Part shown: positions 23,830-31,819 of the stretch, piece by piece | Layout of the letters: each line of letters begins with the position of its first letter | Position numbering within the stretch: the stretch's first letter is position 1 | Assembly: GCF_014645815.1 (NCBI RefSeq) | Contig: NZ_BMML01000005.1 | Span: 476,595 to 540,594, forward strand | Source: Streptomyces fuscichromogenes | GTDB lineage: Bacteria; Actinomycetota; Actinomycetes; Streptomycetales; Streptomycetaceae | DNA: 64,000 nt | Direction: 5' to 3' | The notes under the pieces: model-generated | What the model saw: the letters and a program-made list of their open reading frames with translations, nothing else | Told to the model about the DNA's origin: nothing | The model's database searches: none | Made by a program: the position numbers and the translations under genes

Positions 23830-24888
23830 TCAAAGGCCCACGTGCTGGCGGCCAATCTCGCTGAGTCCTTGGTCGGCAAGGGACAGAATTAGCGGAGTGG
23901 CCGAGGACGGGAAGTACTCACGTCCTCTCACAGGCTTCAAACCTTCGTCGGCAAGGGCTAGCCGAATGCTGGCTTCCAAGTCGGGCGCGAAATCGCCCGG
24001 AAGCTCCCGCATGATGCGAAGCTCGACAGCGAAGCCATCCTTCGCATGAGTCCGCAGCCTGGGACGAGGATCTCCGGAAGTGATCCCGAACTTAACGTGG
24101 TCCGCGCTCTCTACGACGTAGAACACGTCCCACGTTTTGCCCGCACAACGTCGACAGATTCCTTGTCCTTGCTTGACGCCGCTGGGGATGGTTTTGGTCC
24201 GATGACCTTCGCGGCAGATCAGTCGATGCGCGGTTCCGTCGCCCAGCCATGCCGACTCAATGACGGTTCCACCGAGTTCCTCCACCCGAGCCTTGAACCA
24301 CTCCCAACATGCGGCGGGGTCGATGCCGACGCACCTAAGGCATCGGCCTGAACCGGTGCGGATATTGTTCGGAGTGGGACTAAATGGATGGCCATTTCTA
24401 CAGATGATGCGGTGGGGCTTTGCCTTCCCCAGCCACTCCGGCTCAACGACGGTTCCACCGAGCTCCTTCACCCGGGTCTTGAACGCCGCCCAGGCTGTAG
24501 CCGGATCATTGGCGGAGCACACAGAGCAGATGCCCCCACCGCTACGTACGTAGCCAGGCCGAGGGTTGCACGGGTGTCCCTCCGGGCAGATCACCCGGTG
24601 ACGCTCGTCCTTCCCGAGCCACTCCAGCTCGACTACGGTTCCGCCGAGCTCCTTCACTCGGGCCCTGAATCCTGCCCAGGCTGTAGCCGGATCACTGCCG
24701 GAACAAGGTCGGCACATGCCCTGCCCCTGTTGGACTCTGTTCGGGATTGCTACTGTCTCGTGCCCTTTCGGGCATTGAACTCGGTGCTTGGCGGCGCTGC
24801 CGAGCCATTTCGGCTCGAGCACCTCGCCGCCCAGTTCCTCCACACGGGCTTTGAATTGCGCCCAGGCCCTCGTCGGTGATCCCCCCAT
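23830..24888 (-). CDS. Four zinc-finger repeats fused to a GIY-YIG-like nuclease domain
   Basis: The product is 352 aa. Four repeats have an exact 62-residue period. Each has a helix ending in VxELGGTVxExxWLG and a ligand set CxxGH...CxxC: C39/H43/C59/C62, C101/H105/C121/C124, C163/H167/C183/C186 and C225/H229/C245/C248. From residue 253 the chain reads DVFYVVESADHVKFGIT and then RPRLRTHAKDG, like the GIY-YIG/T5orf172 nuclease core. Tandem treble-clef-like fingers would give extended DNA recognition, and the C-terminus would cut. No partner gene is adjacent. Catalytic residues past the first motif are not certain. Confidence 0.72.
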   Translation of the reverse strand: MGGSPTRAWAQFKARVEELGGEVLEPKWLGSAAKHRVQCPKGHETVAIPNRVQQGQGMCRPCSGSDPATAWAGFRARVKELGGTVVELEWLGKDERHRVICPEGHPCNPRPGYVRSGGGICSVCSANDPATAWAAFKTRVKELGGTVVEPEWLGKAKPHRIICRNGHPFSPTPNNIRTGSGRCLRCVGIDPAACWEWFKARVEELGGTVIESAWLGDGTAHRLICREGHRTKTIPSGVKQGQGICRRCAGKTWDVFYVVESADHVKFGITSGDPRPRLRTHAKDGFAVELRIMRELPGDFAPDLEASIRLALADEGLKPVRGREYFPSSATPLILSLADQGLSEIGRQHVGL

Positions 24889-25030
24889 GCAGTCAGTCTG
24901 CCATCCCTGTTGTGACGGCGGCTGCGAGGTAGCCGAGCCTCATCTGGACTCAACGCTCACTAAAGAGACAGAGTCCGGCAGGCAACGTTTGGGAGGGGGC
25001 GGTCGTGCCAGACGCGTGCCAGATCCTGCA

Positions 25031-25050
25031 GGGAACCACGGGGAACCGCG
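25031..25050. repeat. Integrase arm-type repeat pair beside att copy 2
   Basis: GGGAACCACG and GGGAACCGCG are adjacent 10-bp direct repeats. They end 80 bp left of the att core at 25130. The same pair in reverse order lies 80 bp left of att copy 3. Fixed spacing to the core is what arm sites for a tyrosine recombinase should show. A GTGCCAGACGCGTGCCAG repeat lies slightly further left at 25005-25022. Confidence 0.6.
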
Positions 25051-25129
25051 GAGAATGAAGGAACTTGCCCGTCATACTCCCACGGCGCTCCGCCGCTGGT
25101 CATGACCGTAGCAAGCCCTAGATCACCTT

Positions 25130-25176
25130 AGCTTCCCAAGCTGAGAGCGCGAGTTCGATTCTCGTCACCCGCTCCA
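25130..25176 (+). repeat. attR core (copy 2 of 4), right end of the AICE
   Basis: It is identical over 47 bp to the 3' end of tRNA-Gly(CCC) at 11737-11783. It lacks the 5' half of the tRNA. A terminator-like hairpin with perfect 11-bp arms follows at 25182-25208. Confidence 0.92.
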
Positions 25177-25237
25177 TGGAGAAGGCCCAGGTCGGAAACC
25201 TGGGCCTTGTTGATTGACGAGAGCTTTGGCGTGCGCA

Positions 25238-25576
25238 TCAGGCGACGGTGTACTCCGCGTCCCCGAAGTCTGCGACTACGCGCAGTCGACCGCCGAGCGC
25301 TTCCACGTAGGCTCGGAGGGTCGCGACCTCCGCGCGATCCAGCTCACCGTGCTCGATCGCGGAGACCCGAGGCGCTGAGACCCCCATCGACTCGGCAACT
25401 TGGCGCTGAGTCAACGCCTGTTCACGCCTGACCTCCGCAAGTTTGTGGGCGCGCACTTCGGCGGTCAGCCGGTCCATGGCCGCTTGCTTCTCCTGAGGCG
25501 ACCGCACCGGCAGCCCCGAGGCAGCACGCCGCTCGCGCGCCTTGCGCTTGGTCTCCTCCCAGCTCACGGTGTTCAT
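25238..25576 (-). CDS. XRE-family antitoxin, HigA-like
   Basis: The product is 112 aa with a Cro/C1-type HTH (LAEVRREQALTQRQVAESMG, VSAPRVSAIEHGEL) and a C-terminal strand region (LRAYVEALGGRLRVVADFG). ATG 25576 overlaps the toxin stop (ATGA). In toxin-first HigBA loci the XRE protein neutralises the toxin and represses the operon. The N-terminal 45 residues are Lys/Arg/Ala-rich and may contact the toxin. Confidence 0.85.
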   Translation of the reverse strand: MNTVSWEETKRKARERRAASGLPVRSPQEKQAAMDRLTAEVRAHKLAEVRREQALTQRQVAESMGVSAPRVSAIEHGELDRAEVATLRAYVEALGGRLRVVADFGDAEYTVA

Positions 25577-25959
25577 TCGTACTCCCTGGTTTCAAGATCG
25601 GCCAGATGTGCTCGGTACCGCTCCTCGGCAAGCGGAATGTTGCCGTCATACCAGCGCTGCCAGTTGCCGGCCTTGTCGCCAGCCACCAGCAACACTGCCC
25701 GACGCACCGGATCGAAGGCGAAGAGAATGCGGATCTCGCTGCTCCCGGATGAGCCCGGTCTCAACTCCTTCAGGTGGTGGTTCTCGGCACCATTGATCCG
25801 GTCGACCAGCGGACGGCCGAGCGTCGGCCCTGTGACCGCCAGCATGTCGATAGCGTCTTCTACCTGTTCAGCGCTGTCCCAGTCGTCTTCGGCCAGGGCC
25901 TCGAACCACGCCGCGACCTCCCCGACAAGGACCACTTCCCATTGAGCCACGAGCCTCAT
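25573..25959 (-). CDS. HigB/Gp49-like toxin (RelE superfamily)
   Basis: The product is 128 aa from ATG 25959. Family marks are VAAWFEALAEDDWDSAEQV, LGRPLVDRI, HHLKELRPGSSGSSEIRILF and VLLVAGDKAGNWQRWYD, matching Gp49-like HigB mRNA interferases. The K-E-L-R-P and R-I-L-F elements carry the usual basic active-site residues. A palindromic operator lies directly upstream of the start. The pair probably stabilises the remnant island. Confidence 0.85.
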   Translation of the reverse strand: MRLVAQWEVVLVGEVAAWFEALAEDDWDSAEQVEDAIDMLAVTGPTLGRPLVDRINGAENHHLKELRPGSSGSSEIRILFAFDPVRRAVLLVAGDKAGNWQRWYDGNIPLAEERYRAHLADLETREYE

Positions 25960-25977
25960 GTTAATGCAAGTGTTAAC
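25960..25977. promoter_or_regulatory. Operator-like inverted repeat of the toxin-antitoxin operon
   Basis: GTTAA-N8-TTAAC lies immediately upstream of the toxin ATG, in an AT-rich patch. Position and symmetry fit autoregulation by the XRE antitoxin. Confidence 0.6.
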
Positions 25978-26118
25978 CTCGCTGTGGTGACCAGACGGCG
26001 TGCGGCACACCTGGGTAGGCCACACAGCAGGCATAGGCGTTCACCGGGAGGGGCATCGGTTGCGGTCGTGTGTCGACGGGTCCCGAGGGGGCGCACCACA
26101 ACCGCACCAGAACGAGGG

Positions 26119-26138
26119 GGGAACCGCGGGGAACCACG
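26119..26138. repeat. Integrase arm-type repeat pair beside att copy 3
   Basis: GGGAACCGCG and GGGAACCACG lie adjacent and end 80 bp left of the core at 26218, the same distance as at att copy 2. This supports common origin of the two right ends. Confidence 0.6.
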
Positions 26139-26217
26139 GTGAAAGCAGCCGAGCGCGCAAGGACCGCTCACCGGCCGTTCGCGCAGGTCAGCGCGCGAAC
26201 CCGCTCCAAATGCCCGC

Positions 26218-26264
26218 AGCTTCCCAAGCTGAGAGCGCGAGTTCGATTCTCGTCACCCGCTCCA
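26218..26264 (+). repeat. att core (copy 3 of 4)
   Basis: This is a 47-bp exact copy of the tRNA-Gly 3' end. Its right flank differs from copies 1, 2 and 4 (TTGAAACCCC instead of TGGAGAAGGCCC), so a different junction formed here. From 26292 to 26898 no convincing gene is present. Confidence 0.92.
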
Positions 26265-26898
26265 GATTGAAACCCCAGGTCAGTGGCCCGGGGTTGCTGT
26301 TTTTTCGAGGGCTCTCCGGTGGATTTCGCCCCGTTGAGCGTACGAAGATCGGGCAGGCGAGGGCGCGAGTGCTCGACGGGCGCTGTGCAGTGGCTGCTCT
26401 CCTGCACTGAAAGATGTCGCTGGTCGGCTGTTTCATCGCATCTGTCGACGGTGTCCGTGTCCGAACCCTCAGCCTGTCGTTCCCCCGGCGGTGGCGCCGG
26501 AGCGCTTACGAAATCCTGACCAGGCGCGCGGATCCCGGGAAACCCGCCGCGGAGCGTGCCACTCTCCTTCTGCTCGTCTCCCAACAGGTGAGCGGCTCCG
26601 TGGTGTTGGGAAGCGGCCGCCACGGAGGGGAGCCCCGGGCCACCCGGGGCTCCCTGCGCCGCATCCACGGTACGTTCTGATCCGACAGCCCCGGAGCCTT
26701 CCGGCCGGCAACGGTCAACGGCGGTGCGACCCCGTCCGGCCGACTTCTGGTACCAGGGCGCTTGAGGCCAGGCCGGCGAGCAGCAGCCCTTTGCCGACTC
26801 ACCGGTGTACGCGGTCGTGGTCAAGGATCTCCGGATCTGGCTGCTCGCCCCGGGCCGACCCAGGGCCGCTACGCCGGCGCACGACACGAGTAGGCGTG

Positions 26899-27576
26899 TC
26901 AGGAGGTGAGGATGGAGATGCCGTCCCCGAGCAGTTTCAGCCCGAGGACGAAGAACAGGACCGCCATCACGGCGACGTTGTGCTGAGCCGCCCAGTCTTT
27001 CCAGTTGCCGAGCGTGGTCCTGGCCCGCTCTCCTCCGAGCAGGAAAACTCCCAGTGGGACCAGCAAGCCGAGAGTGGCGATCACGACGAAGATCGCCAAG
27101 GATGCGATCTGCTGCCCTACCGGGAGGCCGGCCGAGCCGATCGATGCCCCCGCGGCGATGGTCAGCGGTGCGTTCTTGGCGTTGAGCGCAGCCAGGGCCA
27201 GTCCGAGCGCGAAGATCTTGACCGGTGTGAGGCGGTCGATCGCGCTCATCCACTTCGGGAGCTGGGCTTGCGAGGGATCCTTCGGGCGCCGGTGCCACTG
27301 TCGGGCGCCGAACAGGACGAGGAACAGGCCCAGGGCGAGCTTGAGGGCTCCCACCCAGGTGGCCGGGTGGTTGTGGGCGGAGGCGCCTGCGGGGGAGGCG
27401 ATCGCCAACATCGCCGCGCCCAGCGCGGAGAGTCCCACGATCCAGCCGATGGTGAAGAGGACTCCGTTGAGGCGTCCCCGGGGCGTGGCGAGGATGAGGA
27501 TGACGGCGATGATCGGGAGCGGGCTGACGGCGACCGCGGCCGCGAAACCCAGCACGTCACCGAGAACGTGGCCCAT
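26899..27576 (-). CDS. GAP-family integral membrane protein (Sap-like)
   Basis: The product is 225 aa from ATG 27576 with GGAGG 5 nt upstream. About six helices are visible, with a start GHVLGDVLGFAAAVAVSPLPIIAVI and conserved TPVKIFALGLALAALNAKN. This matches the GAP/Sap family of small LysE-like membrane proteins, some linked to lipid or peptidoglycolipid export in mycobacteria. It is divergent from the peroxidase cluster. A transport role is inferred, and the substrate is unknown. Confidence 0.8.
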   Translation of the reverse strand: MGHVLGDVLGFAAAVAVSPLPIIAVILILATPRGRLNGVLFTIGWIVGLSALGAAMLAIASPAGASAHNHPATWVGALKLALGLFLVLFGARQWHRRPKDPSQAQLPKWMSAIDRLTPVKIFALGLALAALNAKNAPLTIAAGASIGSAGLPVGQQIASLAIFVVIATLGLLVPLGVFLLGGERARTTLGNWKDWAAQHNVAVMAVLFFVLGLKLLGDGISILTS

Positions 27577-27820
27577 GGTTGCCTCCGGGTGGCGATCCAG
27601 TGGAGCAGGGGGGCCGGAAGCGGGTGCCCCGGCCGTCCGGGCGGCGCAACGGGGTGGTGTGCAGTGGGCAGCGACACTTGCTTCCTTCACGGCCGCGCGG
27701 AAGTGGCTGCCGGACGACGGTGATGACGACGTACTCGGCACGTCTCACCCAACTCCATCCTCCTGCGCCCGGCCGGATCTGTCTTCGGGAGCTTCCCGGG
27801 ACGTGAGGACCCCGGCTTCG

Positions 27821-27839
27821 GCCTGCCGGACCGGCAGGC
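27821..27839. promoter_or_regulatory. 19-bp perfect palindrome in the divergent intergenic region
   Basis: GCCTGCCGG-A-CCGGCAGGC is perfectly symmetric and lies between the GAP gene and the peroxidase cluster. A dimeric regulator could bind it, or it could be a hairpin in a leader. The rest of 27577-28010 shows nothing else I can name. Confidence 0.4.
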
Positions 27840-28010
27840 GAACCCGCTTGCCGGAGCTTCTCGAGGTACCACCCCAGGCGACCACTACGCCCAGGGGTCG
27901 AGATGCGAGGGAGCTCAGCCGCGGTGAGGATTGAAGACGTGAGGGCGATGGCGCCTCATGTCCGAGCGCTTGGCGACTCTCGCGCCGATCCGCGACAGGA
28001 GAGCTTCGCG

Positions 28011-28598
28011 ATGACCGCGACAGGTGCAACCCCGTCGGCTCACCCTGAGCACCCGGGCAGGACGGATGGGGTCTCCAACGAGTTCACCGTTTTCACCAAG
28101 ATCAAGCCGGGCGAGGCCGATGCATTGCGCGCGGATCTCACCTGGCTCGGCGACGCGGCGAATGACGAGAACGTCCATGCGGCGCTGCGCCAGATCGGCA
28201 CACTGCATGACGCACGGCACGTCATTTTCGACAACGACACCAGGTTCATGTTCGCCAGCGTCTTCGACGGCTCCTGGGACACCTACATCGACGACTTCGC
28301 CAAGACGGTGGTCGGGGAACGCTTCGACAAGGTCTTCGCGCACAGCGAAGGGTTCCCCGGCATCAAGGATCCAGGGGTCAAGGACTGGTTCCTCGCCCAC
28401 CAGGAGCCCGCAGGGGTCTTCGTCAGCGCCTACCCCGACCTGACCGTTCAGCAGATCTACAAGGACCACCGCGTGGACGACGCGTTCCAGGAGGTGCTGG
28501 ACACCCCCCAGTTCCGGGCGGCACTGGACAACCCCGCGAACGCCGAGCTGCTGGCCACGCCGGCCTTCCAGAAGCTGCTGGAGGAAGCCTCGGCCTAG
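28011..28598 (+). CDS. Dyp-associated protein with ferredoxin-like fold (unknown function)
   Basis: The product is 195 aa from ATG 28011 with AGGAGA 8 nt upstream. Its middle part (EFTVFTKIKPGEADALRADL, RHVIFDNDTRFMFASVFDGS, WDTYIDDFAKTV) looks like a dimeric alpha+beta barrel related to Dyp and ABM proteins. The C-terminus is helical (FRAALDNPANAELLATPAFQ). It precedes the Dyp peroxidase gene by 118 bp, and the third gene is catalase-like. A role in heme or peroxide chemistry is inferred from context. Confidence 0.65.
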   Translation: MTATGATPSAHPEHPGRTDGVSNEFTVFTKIKPGEADALRADLTWLGDAANDENVHAALRQIGTLHDARHVIFDNDTRFMFASVFDGSWDTYIDDFAKTVVGERFDKVFAHSEGFPGIKDPGVKDWFLAHQEPAGVFVSAYPDLTVQQIYKDHRVDDAFQEVLDTPQFRAALDNPANAELLATPAFQKLLEEASA

Positions 28599-28716
28599 AA
28601 CCCGGACACAGCCAACCCCCGGACCCCCACCCACCATGGGTGGACCGCGTCGACAGGCGCGCACCAGCCGCTGCCGGGCTGTCCAGGCAGAGACCGACGC
28701 GGAGGCACAAGCGACC

Positions 28717-30069
28717 ATGAACACAGCGGACAGCGACAGCGCGGCCGGCACGAGCGTCGAGATCGACGACGTCCAGAGCGGGGCCCTGCGGCCGAGGCCC
28801 GTTCCGTACGAGGGAAAGTTCGTCTTCCTGCGCGTCGAGGACCGCCACGCCGGGCGCGCCCTGATGCGGCGGCTCCTACCGGTGACCTCGGGTGGTCTGC
28901 CAGGTGCGGACAGGAGCCGGGATGCCTGGGTCTCTGTGGCCTTCACCTATCAGGGGCTGAGGGCCCTGGGCGTGCCGCAGGAGTCGCTGGACACCTTTCC
29001 GCAGGCGTTCCGTGAGGGCATGGCCGCCCGGGCGGAGCGGATCGGCGACGTGGGTGAGAGTGCGCCGGCCCACTGGGAGGCACCGTTCGGAACCGGTGAC
29101 ATCCACATCGCCTTGAGCGCCCTGTCCTCCGATACGGGACAGCTCGACAAGGAACTGGAGCGGGCCCGGGTCGCCTACGAGGACACCCCCGGTGTCCAGG
29201 TGATCTGGCAGCAGGACGTCCACCAGCTACCGACCGGGCGTACCACCTTCGGCTTCCGCGACGGCATCAGCCACCCGAACATCGAGGGCGTCGGGCTACC
29301 CGGCTCCAACCCACAGGAAGCCCCGATCAAAGCCGGCGAGTTCATCCTCGGCTACCCCGACGAAACCGGCAGCCTGCCGCCCATGCCCAGCCCCGACGTG
29401 CTGGGGCGCAACGGCACCTACGCGGCCGTTCGCAAGATCCACACCAACGTGGCGGCATGGCGCCGGTACCTGCGCGCGAACAGCTCCGGCGCCGAGGAGG
29501 AGGCGCTCCTGGCAGCGAAGATGGTCGGGCGCTGGCCCAGCGGCGCGCCGCTGGCGCTGGCGCCGGAGCACGACGATCCCGAGCTGGCAGCCGATCCGCA
29601 CCGCGTCAACAACTTCCTCTACCGGGAGAACGACGACCGCGGCTACCGGTGCCCCGCCGGTGCGCACATCCGGCGCACCAACCCTCGCGATTCCACCATC
29701 ATCGGCGATGCGCGGATGCACCGGCTAATCCGCCGCGGCACCACCTACGGCCCGCCGCTGCCCGAGGGCGTGCTGGAGGACGACGGCGCCGACCGTGGCT
29801 TGGTCGGAGTCTTCCTCGGAGCCCACCTGGAGCGGCAGTTCGAGTTCATCAAGGCCGAATGGGTCAACGACGGCAACTTCATCGGCTACCCCGGCGAGCA
29901 GGACCCGGTGGCCGGGCACCACGGCGGCACCGGCAGCCTCACCATCCCGGAGAAACCGGTCCGGCGCCGTCTCCAGAACCTGCCCAGCTTCGTGGTCACC
30001 CGCGGCGGCGAGTACTGCTTCGTTCCGGGGCTGCGCGCTTTGCGCTGGCTCGCCGAACTGGAGGGCTGA
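28717..30069 (+). CDS. Dyp-type heme peroxidase
   Basis: The product is 450 aa from ATG 28717. The GXXDG-type motif is present as GFRDGISHPN, whose Asp is the distal acid. Later PAGAHIRRTNPRDS contains the likely proximal His region, and the C-terminal LQNLPSFVVTRGGEYCFVPG is also typical. Dyp peroxidases oxidise dyes, phenols or heme-like substrates with H2O2. There is no twin-arginine signal, so it is probably cytoplasmic. It belongs to a cluster with the 195-aa protein and the catalase-like protein. Confidence 0.9.
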   Translation: MNTADSDSAAGTSVEIDDVQSGALRPRPVPYEGKFVFLRVEDRHAGRALMRRLLPVTSGGLPGADRSRDAWVSVAFTYQGLRALGVPQESLDTFPQAFREGMAARAERIGDVGESAPAHWEAPFGTGDIHIALSALSSDTGQLDKELERARVAYEDTPGVQVIWQQDVHQLPTGRTTFGFRDGISHPNIEGVGLPGSNPQEAPIKAGEFILGYPDETGSLPPMPSPDVLGRNGTYAAVRKIHTNVAAWRRYLRANSSGAEEEALLAAKMVGRWPSGAPLALAPEHDDPELAADPHRVNNFLYRENDDRGYRCPAGAHIRRTNPRDSTIIGDARMHRLIRRGTTYGPPLPEGVLEDDGADRGLVGVFLGAHLERQFEFIKAEWVNDGNFIGYPGEQDPVAGHHGGTGSLTIPEKPVRRRLQNLPSFVVTRGGEYCFVPGLRALRWLAELEG

Positions 30070-30126
30070 GGGCAGTTCCAGGCTCCTGGAGTGCGATCAC
30101 GGTCTCTGAGAGGAGAGGTCGGAGTC

Positions 30127-31305
30127 ATGGCAGCAGAGTTCGTCCGCTACACGCCCGACGTCGAGGACGCCGACCCGGACTTCGAACGCAACGTGCAGAC
30201 GGTGATCGAGAAGACCAAGAACTACATCGCCGAGTCGGTCGAGGCCGGCGGCACCGGACAGGCCCTCCGCGACGCCCACGCCAAGGGCTACGGGCTGGTC
30301 CGCGGGGAAGTGGAGATCCTGGCCGGTCTGCCCCCCGAGTACGCCCAGGGGATCTACGCCACCCCGGGAACCCACGACGCGCTCATCCGCTTCTCCAACG
30401 GCTCGCCCCACGCCGGAGCCGACGCGCGCCTGGGCGCCGCCACCGGACTGGCCCTGAAGATGTTCGACATCCCCGGCCCGACCCTGTTGGACGACGAACC
30501 GGACACGGGCACCTTCGACTACGCCAACATCAACGGACCGATCTTCTTCTGCAACACGGTCGAGCACTACCTGTTCATCCAGGAACTGTTCCTGAACGCG
30601 CCGGCCTACTTCTCCCAGGGCCGTCCCGGCGCACATCGCTTCTACACCGATTTCGTGACCGGAAAGGGAACCCTGGACCAGGGCGACTGGGCGTGGGACG
30701 AGTTCCTGGCCTTCCTGCGCCTGGCGAAGACTCCTCCGGCGAACGTGCTGCTGTCGAGCTACTGGACCATGGGCGCGGTCCGCCACGGTGACTACATCGC
30801 CAAAGTGCGCTTCACGCCCGACCCGTCTGCCGCTGCCGCGGTGGTCCGGCGCACCATCGACCCGACCTCGGCAGCGGAGGTCTTCCGGCCGGCCCTGGAA
30901 GGCGAGTTGCAGGAACGGCCCTACGTCTTCGACATCCAGGTCCAGCTCTGCACCGACCTGCGACGCATGCCGGTGGAGGACACCACCGTGGAGTGGCCCG
31001 AACAGCTCTCGCCGTCCGTCACCGTGGCCAGGCTGCGGCTGCCGCAGCAGGACATCTCCGGCCCGGAGAACCTGGAGAAGATGGACGCGCTGTCCTTCAC
31101 CCCCTGGCGGGTCACCGCCGAGCACGCGCCCCTGGGCAACATCATGCGGACCCGCAAGGAGGTCTACCGGCAATCCTCCATCGCGCGCCACAAGCTCAAC
31201 CAACAGCCACGCACCGAGCCGCGCAGCGCCGACGAAGTACTGGGCCCGGCCGAAGAGAAGCTGCCCTCTGGTGAAACGGCCCAAGGGCACATCCAGGGCA
31301 CATGA
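30127..31305 (+). CDS. Catalase-family heme protein
   Basis: The product is 392 aa from ATG 30127. The distal His lies in LRDAHAKGYGLVRGEVEIL, followed by YATPGTHDALIRFSNGSP and GLALKMFDIPG, as in minimal catalase-like proteins. FDYANINGPIFFCNTVEHYL corresponds to the conserved Asn region. It is shorter than monofunctional catalases (about 480 aa) and close to the small catalase-related hydroperoxidases. It lies 57 bp after the Dyp gene and is probably co-transcribed with it, giving a peroxide-handling pair. Confidence 0.85.
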   Translation: MAAEFVRYTPDVEDADPDFERNVQTVIEKTKNYIAESVEAGGTGQALRDAHAKGYGLVRGEVEILAGLPPEYAQGIYATPGTHDALIRFSNGSPHAGADARLGAATGLALKMFDIPGPTLLDDEPDTGTFDYANINGPIFFCNTVEHYLFIQELFLNAPAYFSQGRPGAHRFYTDFVTGKGTLDQGDWAWDEFLAFLRLAKTPPANVLLSSYWTMGAVRHGDYIAKVRFTPDPSAAAAVVRRTIDPTSAAEVFRPALEGELQERPYVFDIQVQLCTDLRRMPVEDTTVEWPEQLSPSVTVARLRLPQQDISGPENLEKMDALSFTPWRVTAEHAPLGNIMRTRKEVYRQSSIARHKLNQQPRTEPRSADEVLGPAEEKLPSGETAQGHIQGT

Positions 31306-31560
31306 GCCCAGGAGACGGCGTTGACCCGCGAGAACCCCGCCCATCCATTCACTGCACGAGCGGCAGGATGCCGACCTCCACCAGGGATTCCTCCAACTCG
31401 CCTGCGTCATCATCTGCTTGAGGCGACTACACATCGCATTCTGAAACGATCAGTAAGAGCGGACAATCACGGTCACCAGCGGTGCGATCTCGCGCTATCG
31501 GGTGTTGTTCAGAGCCGCATACGCGCAGGTCACTGACCATCCCGCTCCTCAAGCGCCGTC

Positions 31561-31606
31561 GCTTCCCAAGCTGAGAGCGCGAGTTCGATTCTCGTCACCC
31601 GCTCCA
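31561..31606 (+). repeat. att core (copy 4 of 4)
   Basis: This is a 46-bp exact match to the tRNA-Gly 3' end. The right flank (TGGAGAAGGCCCAGGTC, then a GGGCCTTTTT terminator) matches the flank of copy 1, and the sequence beyond resembles the end of int. A weak arm-like sequence (AATCACGGTCACCAGCGG) lies about 80 bp to the left. The region 31306-31560 contains no gene. Confidence 0.9.
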
Positions 31607-31655
31607 TGGAGAAGGCCCAGGTCACAAACCCGGGCCTTTTTGCTGTTCATCGTGA

Positions 31656-31700
31656 TCAGTTGTCGTGTGCCGGATCCGTGCCGGCGTGTTGATCGTCCGG
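31656..31700 (-). pseudogene. Remnant of a second integrase 3' end
   Basis: From the stop at 31656 the minus strand reads upstream into AGTDPAHDN, against SGTNLARDN at the end of int. The DNA from about 31635 to 31684 is closely similar to 11811-11862. Upstream of that the similarity is lost, so only the tail of an old integrase gene survives. This marks copy 4 as the left end of the oldest insertion. Confidence 0.6.
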
Positions 31701-31819
31701 GTCGACGGTGCTGTCTTCTGGCGTGGCCACAGGCTCCTGGTGGGCCCGTCCGCTCCGGGAGCCGGTGGACTTCCGGAGCCAGGGTCGATGCCCGCGAGGG
31801 GGTTTCCGGCACTGTGCGG

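Larger units (their letters stand above)
11737..25176. mobile_element. pSAM2-like actinomycete integrative and conjugative element (AICE)
   Basis: The element is bounded by 47-bp direct repeats at 11737-11783 and 25130-25176 (about 13.4 kb, a usual AICE size). It contains in order int, xis, rep, spdD and further spread genes, a TraB-type translocase, an SCO3933-family regulator, a KorSA-like repressor and a divergent Pif-like Nudix gene, which is the pSAM2 gene order. The right third (20.5-25 kb) is lower in GC and holds cargo: a three-gene coupled module and a zinc-finger/GIY-YIG-like gene. Int, Rep, Xis and TraB frames are intact, so it may still be functional. Confidence 0.9.
25177..26264. 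mobile_element. Remnant of an older tRNA-Gly insertion carrying a toxin-antitoxin pair
   Basis: The 1.1-kb segment between att copies 2 and 3 has no integrase, rep or tra gene. It retains an attR-like right end (arm repeats at 26119-26138, core at 26218-26264) and a HigBA-like pair. The simplest reading is a previous element reduced by deletion, with the toxin-antitoxin locus retained because of addiction. From 25978 to 26118 I see no gene. Confidence 0.65.
26265..31606. mobile_element. att-flanked 5.3-kb cargo segment (peroxide/heme enzymes)
   Basis: The segment is bounded by att copies 3 and 4. It holds a GAP-family membrane protein gene and a divergent cluster of a 195-aa protein, a Dyp peroxidase and a catalase-like protein, but no mobility genes. 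It is best read as the surviving part of an older integrated element or island trapped between att copies. Confidence 0.55.

Noticed and set aside
11710..25176. A prophage at tRNA-Gly
   Set aside because: There are no capsid, terminase, portal or tail genes; rep, spd and TraB-type genes identify an AICE.
26168..27298. A 376-aa minus-strand frame covering att copy 3 and the GAP gene
   Set aside because: It runs through an att core and antisense or out-of-phase sequence of the GAP gene, and no domain is recognisable.
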